DNA of 64,000 bases from Paenibacillus_G elgii_A (lineage in GTDB: Bacteria > Bacillota > Bacilli > Paenibacillales > NBRC-103111). Within the stretch, counting starts at the first letter, position 1; each line of letters opens with the position of its first letter. Positions 32,682 through 39,489 of this stretch are shown here, one piece after another. Made by a program: the position numbers and the translations under genes. The notes beneath the pieces are model-generated. The model had not been told where the DNA came from, searched no databases, and saw only the letters and a program-made list of their open reading frames with translations. The stretch spans positions 34,696 through 98,695 of the forward strand of contig JBHJMN010000021.1 of the NCBI GenBank assembly GCA_042219835.1, in the 5' to 3' direction.

Positions 32682-33158
32682 TCAGATAATATAGAAGATG
32701 AGACCTTTTCCCTCGGCTGCAGTTTGGCTGTAGAAACGCCGGATTTCGTTAAAATGCTGCAGCATGTAGGCAAAGAAATAGTCCTCATCCTCGCCAGAAA
32801 CAGTGCCATATACCTCGTCCTTGACCATGGCCGGGAAATCATACCGCAAGCGAAGCTGCGCTTCATCCAGTTCAGTCATAGCCTGAAGCGCTTCTGCAAC
32901 TTGCTCGGCGCGCAAGAAAAACGCCCCGAATTCGCCAAAATCGATGCCTTGGTCTAACGTCATCGGAACAACATAGCCAAGAGGGGGCTCTCCATCGGCA
33001 ATATCTCCACAGAGCAAGTAGTGAATCGCCTCCCAGGATCTATCAATGTCCAGTTCGGGACAATCGTTTGGGTTCAAATTCTCCAATGCAATTTCGCCTG
33101 CGGCGATTTGCTGCACCAGTTTGTCGTCAATAGCATAGTAATATCCGTACATTCCCAT
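32682..33158 (-). CDS. DUF1877 (YfbM-like) family protein
   Basis: A 158-residue soluble protein of the DUF1877 family: MGMYGYYYAIDDKLVQQI at the start, DIDRSWEAIHYLLCG, and the ending FAYMLQHFNEIRRFY followed by hydrophobic IFYII. The family function is not established. ATG 33158 (MGMYG) is chosen over a longer N-terminus because the family starts with M-G-M and AAGGAAGAC precedes it. It is monocistronic. Confidence 0.88.
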   Translation of the reverse strand: MGMYGYYYAIDDKLVQQIAAGEIALENLNPNDCPELDIDRSWEAIHYLLCGDIADGEPPLGYVVPMTLDQGIDFGEFGAFFLRAEQVAEALQAMTELDEAQLRLRYDFPAMVKDEVYGTVSGEDEDYFFAYMLQHFNEIRRFYSQTAAEGKGLIFYII

Positions 33159-33585
33159 GTTGTCTTCCTTCTTTCCATTTTTAGTAGTGACTGTGCTACC
33201 CTGTCTAAATGTAACATCCGGGAATTTGTATATCAATGAACATTGGACATAAGCGTCGAATCTAATACATTTTATTCACAAATTCCAAGCGCAGTCATAA
33301 TACTGGTCAGAAACCCTGAAAACAACCGGAAGCATGAGGATGCACAAAAGCAGGACGATGCAGGCTTCTGTGGATCATGAGAAACAAAAGGTCCGTCTCC
33401 CTACTTGCAGCTATGCGATCATAGAGAACCTACTGAAGCCAGCCCCGATACATCGGAACTGGATTCTACACATTTACTATTATTGGAGCGGCTGTAGGCA
33501 TTCGAGTTGGAATTAAGTTCAAATCACGGTTGGATGATCGAGGGGAATGTTTTATTTGTGCATAATTATCATCTATAAATCATGC
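33159..33585. other. Intergenic stretch with a short coding remnant
   Basis: There is no intact gene. On the plus strand 33458-33565 encodes TGFYTFTIIGAAVGIRVGIK and a charged end before TAA. It looks like the last membrane helix of a lost protein but has no start or ribosome binding site. The rest shows nothing recognisable. Confidence 0.35.
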
Positions 33586-33614
33586 TTGACTTCTTCATGA
33601 CAACCATATATAAT
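33586..33614 (+). promoter_or_regulatory. Promoter of tRNA-Ala
   Basis: TTGACT (33586-33591), a 17-base spacer and TATAAT (33609-33614). The 5' leader of the tRNA contains an inverted repeat CATAGTTCA (33636-33644)/TGAACTATG (33681-33689). Confidence 0.8.
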
Positions 33615-33700
33615 AAATCTTGTCGCAAACGGGACCATAGTTCAGTGAGAGAATACTTCACTAACAGAACAAAATTCAATTGAACTATGAATGTATATAT

Positions 33701-33776
33701 GGGGAATTAGCTCAGCTGGGAGAGCGCATCGCTGGCAGCGATGAGGTCAGGGGTTCGATCCCCCTATTCTCCACCA
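33701..33776 (+). tRNA. tRNA-Ala (anticodon GGC)
   Basis: The acceptor stem GGGGAAT pairs with ATTCTCC. The D-arm is GCTCAGCTGGGAGAGC, the anticodon arm CATCG-CTGGCAG-CGATG with anticodon GGC, and the T-arm AGGGGTTCGATCCCCC. CCA is encoded. It is a single tRNA with its own promoter and terminator. Confidence 0.97.
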
Positions 33777-33790
33777 TTACCGCACTTTAC

Positions 33791-33812
33791 ACCCTCCTTA
33801 GGAGGGTTTTTA
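33791..33812 (+). terminator. Terminator after tRNA-Ala
   Basis: ACCCTCC-TTA-GGAGGGT is followed by TTTTATTTT, 15 bases after the CCA end. Confidence 0.9.
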
Positions 33813-33860
33813 TTTTGCCTTGAAACGATAATGCAGGGGAAATCAATTTCATAGAGTATC

Positions 33861-34301
33861 CTATATGTGGTCTTGACGATGTGATATGAGGCAGTTCAGT
33901 GAGCTAATGTGGGTCACCATTTTTGATTCTTCAGGTACAAAATATGTATTCAGTCGGGCAATGATAGTATCCTTCGCTTTTCCTTCCAGCTTGCCTTTTG
34001 CACGAGTTAACCGAATTAAATCACCAGTCCATATTTGTAGCTTATTAAACCAAATCCACTTATATGTATCATCTTTTGCTTCTAGCACGCTATCGTCCAG
34101 TACGGATGGTGAATAGTTATCAAGTAAAGATATAACTAAATTTACATCTTCAGTTTTCAAAATGTCTTCTTTCAACGGAGAGTTGCTTTCTATAGAAGAA
34201 GCAGTAGGTTTCACTTCTTCCTTAGCTGGACTAGTAACAGACTGGCTTGGATCACAGCCGACCATTGAAATGGACATGTTTTTTTGTCGAATAATCCCCA
34301 A
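33861..34301 (-). CDS. Hypothetical protein, possible lipoprotein with weak signal
   Basis: The frame of 146 codons starts at a TTG. The N-terminal residues include SMVGCDPSQ, which looks like a lipobox, but the preceding segment (GIIRQKNMSISM) is not hydrophobic enough for a good signal peptide. A Lys-rich stretch upstream (WKKKF) in the same frame has no start codon. The body contains DDTYKWIWFNKLQIWTGDLI and VPEESKMVTHISSL. It is AT-rich and follows a pentapeptide-repeat gene on the same strand. The N-terminus is probably damaged. Between it and that gene a 35-codon frame (34439-34332) has no usable ribosome binding site. Confidence 0.5.
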   Translation of the reverse strand: MGIIRQKNMSISMVGCDPSQSVTSPAKEEVKPTASSIESNSPLKEDILKTEDVNLVISLLDNYSPSVLDDSVLEAKDDTYKWIWFNKLQIWTGDLIRLTRAKGKLEGKAKDTIIARLNTYFVPEESKMVTHISSLNCLISHRQDHI

Positions 34302-34422
34302 AAATTTCTTTTTCCAAAAAAAGAAAGCACTTTATAAGCGCTCCTCGATTAACAAAATGAGATCAATCCAATTTCCTTGTTTCGTTCTCACATACAATCT
34401 ATTGCCGATTTTCTTACCATGC

Positions 34423-35085
34423 TTATACAAGTGAATCATCCTTTACAATGAGCCCAAACAGGGATGCAAAAAGGTAGGCTTGTTGGCGGTTAATGATACA
34501 CCCTTGCAAATCTTCTACTCCCACGCCTAACCCATTGAATTGGCAATCACTTAAATCGATTCCGTTCATCTTAGTACCTGACAATTGAGCCTGATCCAGA
34601 TTGGAACGATATAATTCGGTTTTTTGCAATTTAGAGAAACTAATATCGGTATGACGCAAAGAACTATCCTGAATCATCACCTGCTTGGTATTGCAGAATC
34701 GGAATGTGGCGTAATCGGCTATACATTGATCAAAGAGTACATTCCGCAATGTCGAACCGGATAAATGGATTCCAATCAATTTGCAATTTTTAAATGCAGT
34801 TCGATGAATAATGGCATCACTGAAATCGACATTAGATAGATCGCATTGTTCAAAGATAACATCGGTCAATTCAACACCTGTTAAAGTACATTCTGTAAAG
34901 GTGACCTGTTTAAAGATCATTTTATCAAAGGTTTTTTTGTGACCCGTCAGTTGCTCAATTACGCATTTTTGCACGATTCCCATTTCCACAAAAGCATTGG
35001 ACTGAACATCATCTGGCATTAGTTCAGACAATTCACTCGTAATGATCGGCGATTCGATTTTCATTACTTTTTTCTTGTTACTCAT
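34423..35085 (-). CDS. Pentapeptide-repeat protein
   Basis: A 220-residue protein whose residues 50-190 are A(D/N)LxX-type pentapeptide repeats (FTECTLTGVELTDVIF, CDLSNVDFSDAIIHR, SLRHTDISFSKLQ, TELYRSNLDQAQLSG), predicted to fold as a right-handed quadrilateral beta-helix. Some such proteins mimic DNA and protect gyrase (Qnr, MfpA), but many have no known role. The C-terminus (NRQQAYLFASLFGLIV) matches the usual end of this group. ATG 35085 follows GGGAGGGAGAAAAGC. It is lower in GC than its neighbours. Confidence 0.9.
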   Translation of the reverse strand: MSNKKKVMKIESPIITSELSELMPDDVQSNAFVEMGIVQKCVIEQLTGHKKTFDKMIFKQVTFTECTLTGVELTDVIFEQCDLSNVDFSDAIIHRTAFKNCKLIGIHLSGSTLRNVLFDQCIADYATFRFCNTKQVMIQDSSLRHTDISFSKLQKTELYRSNLDQAQLSGTKMNGIDLSDCQFNGLGVGVEDLQGCIINRQQAYLFASLFGLIVKDDSLV

Positions 35086-35276
35086 TTGCTTTTCTCCCTC
35101 CCACCCATAATGGGAACATCAGTTCTTAGTATAGATGAACGAAATGTGGGAGTCAAGACGAAACTCTATGAATAAGTTTTGAAGTCTGAGGTGAATTTGA
35201 TTTTCAATTAATTATAACATTAAATCATTTTTTGGTTATAATGATTTCCCGTAGTACTATCAATAAGGAGGACTTC

Positions 35277-35714
35277 ATGCAAAATCTACTCGCAAAATTT
35301 GGATCTTTATTATGGCGTATGCATTTAATTTTGATTATCAATATCATTTTAATTATTTCTACTGCAGTGGCAGTGGTAGTGCTTCAAGGGACATCTGAGG
35401 CTATTTACTTGGGTATTATTGTCTTCTTTTTATTGACTCCTATACATTGCTTTTTAAACCTAAAACAATTCTTAGCAGAAATATATTATTCATGTCGTTA
35501 TATACATACTTTACGATTCCATTCACTTTAAATATTTGGGTCTTACCTCTAAACATTTCTATTCCGAAATTTTTATTTTCTATCTTTGTAACATCAATTA
35601 ACATTCCGATTGTTAGCTATCCCATTTGTGTTCTCAGCTAGTGTGCTTAGAATTGCTATCGATTGGGTATCGTTTAAAATAAATAAAAAAAGGCCCTTTG
35701 GCCTCTTACTTTAA
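35277..35714 (+). pseudogene. Frameshifted membrane protein gene
   Basis: A strong start (AATAAGGAGGACTTC ATG) opens frame 0 with two hydrophobic helices (MHLILIINIILIISTAVAVV, LGIIVFFLLTPIH). Near 35460 the hydrophobic coding continues in frame 2 (LFMSLYTYFTIPFTLNIWVL, IFVTSINIPIVSYP), and near 35619 it returns to frame 0 (IPFVFSASVLRIAIDWVSF), stopping at 35714. Two compensating frameshifts therefore interrupt a small AT-rich four-helix protein of about 145 residues. The family is not recognised; sequencing error in the A/T-rich DNA is possible. Confidence 0.5.
35684..35705 (-). terminator. Terminator after nrdR
   Basis: The minus-strand hairpin AGGCC-AAAG-GGCCT is followed by TTTTTTATT, 13 bases after the nrdR stop. 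Confidence 0.8.
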
Positions 35715-35717
35715 CCA

Positions 35718-36200
35718 CTAGAGCTTATTCGTATCTCCGCTTGACTGATGCTTGGACAGCAGTCCGGTCAATTCTTTCATAAACATATCGATGTCTTTAA
35801 ATTGACGATACACCGACGCGAAGCGGATATAAGCGACTTCGTCTACGGGATACAGCTCGCTCATAACAATCTCCCCGATGTCGCGGCTGTCTACTTCGGC
35901 ATGGGCCGTCGTGCGGATTTGCTTCTCTACCTCGGATACGATCATCTCCAGCCGTTCGACGGATACCGGACGTTTCTCACAGGCGCGAATCAATCCCCGC
36001 AGCATTTTTTCCCGGTTGAATTCCTCCCGGCTTCCATCCTTCTTAATAACAATGAGCGGCGTCTCCTCGACCATCTCAAAGGTCGTGAATCGTTTCAGAC
36101 ATTTCTCGCATTCGCGGCGGCGCCGGATCGATTTATTCTCGTTGGCGGCACGCGAATCCAATACCTTGGTGCCGGAATAATCGCAATATGGACATTTCAT
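35718..36200 (-). CDS. nrdR: Transcriptional repressor NrdR
   Basis: A 160-residue repressor of ribonucleotide reductase genes. The N-terminal zinc ribbon MKCPYCDYSGTKVLDSR with second Cys pair CEKCLKRF is followed by an ATP-cone (about 49-139) containing VIKKDGSREEFNREKMLRGL. ATG 36200 is chosen because the family begins MKCPxC and AGGAAGAAACG precedes it. In Bacillus nrdR lies in the polA-coaE neighbourhood, as it does here. Confidence 0.97.
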   Translation of the reverse strand: MKCPYCDYSGTKVLDSRAANENKSIRRRRECEKCLKRFTTFEMVEETPLIVIKKDGSREEFNREKMLRGLIRACEKRPVSVERLEMIVSEVEKQIRTTAHAEVDSRDIGEIVMSELYPVDEVAYIRFASVYRQFKDIDMFMKELTGLLSKHQSSGDTNKL

Positions 36201-36299
36201 CGATCGTTTCTTCCTCTCCCTATTTCCCAATAGCTCCCTGTCATGAAGTCCGGGCAATCGCACATAATAGGACTACCAACGACAAGGAGGTGAACAGAC

Positions 36300-36524
36300 A
36301 TGGGTGCAGGTCAATCCCGCAGCAGCAATCAATTGGTAGTGCCTCAAGCGAATGCAGCGTTGGATCAACTGAAATACGAAGTAGCGCAAGAACTGGGTAT
36401 CGCGATCCCGCAGGACGGTTATTTCGGTCACATGGCTACTCGTGATACTGGTGCGATCGGTGGTCACATCACTCGTCGCCTGGTGCAAATCGCCGAGCAG
36501 TCTCTTGCTGGTCAATTCAAATAA
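36300..36524 (+). CDS. Alpha/beta-type small acid-soluble spore protein
   Basis: A 74-residue SASP: NQLVVPQANAALDQLKYEVA, QELGIAIPQDGYFGHMATRD, the cleavage-region motif TGAIGGHITRRLV and the end QIAEQSLAGQ. It binds and protects spore DNA. The ATG follows ACAAGGAGGTGAAC. A CATAATA element (36263-36269) resembles a sigma-G -10, consistent with forespore expression. It is divergent from nrdR and ends at a hairpin. Confidence 0.97.
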   Translation: MGAGQSRSSNQLVVPQANAALDQLKYEVAQELGIAIPQDGYFGHMATRDTGAIGGHITRRLVQIAEQSLAGQFK

Positions 36525-36546
36525 TAACACGTTTTGAAGAATACGC

Positions 36547-36599
36547 AAGAAGTATCGGGCTTAAGCTCGCAGTCAAAGGCAGCTTGTCCGATACTTCTT
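36547..36599. terminator. Terminator between SASP and transglycosylase genes
   Basis: A 12-bp stem AAGAAGTATCGG/CCGATACTTCTT encloses a 29-base loop; TTTG follows on the plus strand. Confidence 0.7.
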
Positions 36600-36611
36600 T
36601 GCCGTGTAAGG

Positions 36612-37193
36612 TCAAGCGGCACGCTCCCCCCACTCTTCCCCATACAATTTAACATACTTGTTATAGTAATACATTACACGCTGTATGTAATGTCTCGTTT
36701 CTCCGTAAGGTATACGGTCCGCATTTTGGAGCGTTCCGTCCCATGCGTTCTCCTGGAGCCAGCGGTTGACTTTGCCGTGCCCTGCATTATAGCCCGCAAG
36801 AACCGCTATGCGATTCCCGTTAAACTGTTTAAACAACCAATTAAGATACCATGATCCTAGCTCGATGCTGACCGCCGGATCGTTAAGCGTGGTTTTGAAT
36901 TCTTCATTAAAACGCGCCTTGTCAATTATCCAATTCGCCGTATCCGGCATAAGCTGCATCATTCCGGTTGCGCCTTTCTTGGATTCCGTTTCCGTCAAAT
37001 AGTTGGACTCCACCCGAATAACGGCGGCCACAAGAAAAGGATCGAGATTGTATTTTGCGGCGTTTTGGCGTATTTCCTGTTCGTAATGGATCGGATACAG
37101 CATGCGCCCTACATAATTGCTGCTTAGGAACAAAAAGATAATAAACGTCAGCAGCAGCAAGGCGAAAACCCGCTTTTTCCGCCAAAAGCTCAT
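36612..37193 (-). CDS. Lytic transglycosylase (SLT domain), membrane-anchored
   Basis: A 193-residue protein with an N-terminal membrane anchor (VFALLLLTFIIFLFLSS, residues 9-25) and a Slt70-like muramidase domain: AAVIRVESNY with the catalytic Glu, GATGMMQLMPDTANW, VSIELGSWYLNWLF and LAGYNAGHGKVNRWL. It cleaves peptidoglycan outside the membrane. The start overlaps the coaE stop by 4 bases, so the two are cotranscribed and coupled. A bidirectional hairpin lies downstream. Confidence 0.95.
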   Translation of the reverse strand: MSFWRKKRVFALLLLTFIIFLFLSSNYVGRMLYPIHYEQEIRQNAAKYNLDPFLVAAVIRVESNYLTETESKKGATGMMQLMPDTANWIIDKARFNEEFKTTLNDPAVSIELGSWYLNWLFKQFNGNRIAVLAGYNAGHGKVNRWLQENAWDGTLQNADRIPYGETRHYIQRVMYYYNKYVKLYGEEWGERAA

Positions 37194-37786
37194 GATAGCC
37201 CCCTTTCATTCCAGAAAGCTTCAACTTGCTTTTCCGTTGCCTCCAGGGTGCCGGAATTGTCGATAACCAAATCGGCAAGCCCTTTCTTTTCCTCGATCGG
37301 CATCTGGGACAGCAAGCGCTTCTCCGCCTGCTCCGCCGTGATTCCGTCCCGGGCCATCAGCCGCTGAAGCTGTACTTCGCGCGGCACATAGACGACCATC
37401 ACCTGCTCGTACATGGCCTGCTGCCCCGATTCATACAGGAGCGGCACGTCGACGACGACCAGCTTGTCCGGCTGCTCTGCCGCGTAGGTCTGCATTCTCT
37501 CGCGTATTAATGCGCGAATGGGCGGATGCAGCAGATTTTCCAGATCGCGTAGCGCCTCGCGATTGCCGAAGACCCGCTCGCCCAGCTTTTTACGATGAAG
37601 AGAACCGTCCGGCAGCAGCAGATCGTCTCCGAACCGCCGGATCACTTCAGCCAAAACGGGGGTTCCCGGCTCCACGACCTCTCTCGCAATCCGATCCGCA
37701 TCGATCAGCAGCGCGCCGCGCCGGACGAGCATCTCGGCCACCGTGCTTTTCCCGCACGCAATCCCCCCGGTTAATCCGATGTTCAT
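37190..37786 (-). CDS. coaE: Dephospho-CoA kinase
   Basis: CoaE phosphorylates dephospho-CoA, the last step of coenzyme A synthesis. The 198-residue P-loop kinase has MNIGLTGGIACGKSTV, LIDADRIAREVV, HPPIRALI, VVDVPLLYESG and a lid region YVPREVQLQRLMARDGIT. ATG 37786 is preferred (AGGGG 8 bases upstream); another ATG two codons upstream lies too close to the RBS. It overlaps the transglycosylase gene and follows ytaF by 41 bases, as in the Bacillus polA-mutM-ytaF-coaE cluster. Confidence 0.97.
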   Translation of the reverse strand: MNIGLTGGIACGKSTVAEMLVRRGALLIDADRIAREVVEPGTPVLAEVIRRFGDDLLLPDGSLHRKKLGERVFGNREALRDLENLLHPPIRALIRERMQTYAAEQPDKLVVVDVPLLYESGQQAMYEQVMVVYVPREVQLQRLMARDGITAEQAEKRLLSQMPIEEKKGLADLVIDNSGTLEATEKQVEAFWNERGLS

Positions 37787-37827
37787 GGTCATTCCCCTAT
37801 TATATCCAAGATGATGTTGTTGTATGG

Positions 37828-38511
37828 TCAGAACAGTCTCATGATGCCCATCAGGATCAAGACAAATCCGGGCAAAGCGGACAGCTTGCGAATCCATTTC
37901 AGCTCCGCATAGCGCAATCCGATTTGCAGACCGATACCCAGAAACGTGCCGCTGGCCAGCGCAATGACCGCCGCCGTCAACCAGGGCATGAAGCCAAGCA
38001 GTGCGGCGCCAATCCCCGCCCCGAAAGCGTCCAGCGAGAGCGCCAGCCCCAGCAGGGTCGCTTCATAGGCCGATATGTTGCCGGAACGATCCACATCCGC
38101 CATGGACGGCGTGCGCAAAATTTGAATGACCAGGCCGAACCGTTTCAGCTCAAGATAAAATACTTCTTTCGCCGTCGCCGGCCCCGGAACGGGGACTGGC
38201 GGCTGCGGCTCGTTCGCCTGTCCCGCTTGCGATTCCTGCCGTCTGTGCTGGACCAGCTGAACCAGCGCCCACAAGCCGATCCCCATCAAAATCACGGCGC
38301 CGATATCTTTCGCCACGGCCGGGTCGACAAACCGGCTCATCCAGACGCCGATCTGCATCGAAGCGTAAATAATAACACCTGACCAAGCCGCGATGATCGC
38401 GATCGAAGTGAGCGGAATTCGGATTTTGCGGAAACCGTACGTAACGCCTACCCCGAATCCGTCCAGACTGACGGCAAACGCAAGCAGAAGCAACGAAACG
38501 ACAGACAACAT
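37828..38511 (-). CDS. ytaF: YtaF/MntP-family sporulation membrane protein with EF-hand-like loop
   Basis: A 227-residue, six-helix protein related to the MntP manganese exporter family. Each half starts with the family motif: AFAVSLDGFGVGVTYGFRKI and LGLALSLDAFGAGIGAALLG, with the intramembrane Asp. The central loop carries an EF-hand-like DVDRSGNISAYE (D-x-D-x-S-G-x-I-x-x-x-E), suggesting Ca2+ or other cation binding. ATG 38511 follows GAGGGAACGTC. It lies between mutM and coaE, the conserved position. A paralogue with the same loop is at 56682. Confidence 0.93.
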   Translation of the reverse strand: MLSVVSLLLLAFAVSLDGFGVGVTYGFRKIRIPLTSIAIIAAWSGVIIYASMQIGVWMSRFVDPAVAKDIGAVILMGIGLWALVQLVQHRRQESQAGQANEPQPPVPVPGPATAKEVFYLELKRFGLVIQILRTPSMADVDRSGNISAYEATLLGLALSLDAFGAGIGAALLGFMPWLTAAVIALASGTFLGIGLQIGLRYAELKWIRKLSALPGFVLILMGIMRLF

Positions 38512-38611
38512 GACGTTCCCTCCTCACCAGTAACTGCACACCATACTATATGGCTGTTCTGGGCGGAGGGTGCGTGCTGCCGTTTGGTGCGAGCGCTTCC
38601 CGTTTCCCGCG

Positions 38612-39445
38612 CTATCGCTTCGGCGGCTGGCAGACCGGACAAAAATGGGTGCCGCGCCCGGCTACCACCGTCTTGACAATCGCCGTGCCGCAAGTCAGAC
38701 AAGCCTCGTCCTTGCGGCCGTACATTTTCAGCTGATGCTGAAACATCCCGATCTCGCCTTGGCCGTTGACGTACGACTTGATGGAAGACCCGCCTGCTGC
38801 CACGGCATCCTTTAATGTTTCTACAATCGCTTCATGCAGCTTGGCCGATTCCACTGCGCTCAGCGTCCGGGCTTCCCGCTCCGGATGGATACCGGCCAGG
38901 AATAACGCTTCATCCACATAAATATTCCCGATGCCGACAATGTATTCCTGATTCAGCAGCAGCGGCTTGATCTTCGTACTGCGCTTTCCGATTTTCCCGC
39001 GGAAAGCTTCCGGCGTAAACGCCTCGTCGAGCGGCTCAAGGCCGAGCTTCTTGAGCGGCGCCTCCAGCAGATCCCGATCTTTCGGATAGACGTGCATCGT
39101 TCCGAACTGCCGCACGTCCTTGTACCTCAGCTCCGTGCCGTCGGTAAAATGAAACACGACATGCGTATGCTTTTCCACCGGTTCGTCCGAGCAGTATACC
39201 CCATAGCGTCCCTCCATCCGCAGATGCGAGACGAGCGTATACTGATCGAGCATAAACCGCAAAAACTTCCCCCGCCGCTCGACCGAGCGGATCGTTTCCC
39301 CCTCAAGCATCACCGCAAACGCCTGGATGTCGTCCGGATGCTGAATGATGCGGGGCAGCAGGACGGACACGCGCTCGATCTTCTTGCCAATGACTAGCTG
39401 ATTGAGCGTACGGCGTACCGTTTCGACCTCCGGCAATTCTGGCAT
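38612..39445 (-). CDS. mutM: Formamidopyrimidine-DNA glycosylase (Fpg/MutM)
   Basis: A base-excision repair enzyme that removes 8-oxoguanine and nicks the strand. The 277-residue protein starts PELPEVETVRRTL, with Pro2 the nucleophile after Met removal and Glu3 catalytic. It has LRMEGRYGV, the H2TH region VGIGNIYVDEALF and the C-terminal zinc finger CLTCGTAIVKTVVAGRGTHF-CPVC. The length is normal. It lies 44 bases after polA on the same strand, in the conserved polA-mutM pair. Confidence 0.98.
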   Translation of the reverse strand: MPELPEVETVRRTLNQLVIGKKIERVSVLLPRIIQHPDDIQAFAVMLEGETIRSVERRGKFLRFMLDQYTLVSHLRMEGRYGVYCSDEPVEKHTHVVFHFTDGTELRYKDVRQFGTMHVYPKDRDLLEAPLKKLGLEPLDEAFTPEAFRGKIGKRSTKIKPLLLNQEYIVGIGNIYVDEALFLAGIHPEREARTLSAVESAKLHEAIVETLKDAVAAGGSSIKSYVNGQGEIGMFQHQLKMYGRKDEACLTCGTAIVKTVVAGRGTHFCPVCQPPKR

Positions 39446-39489
39446 GATGTCTTCCCCTCCTCCATTCCACCGGGTTAATGCCCGGCAGA

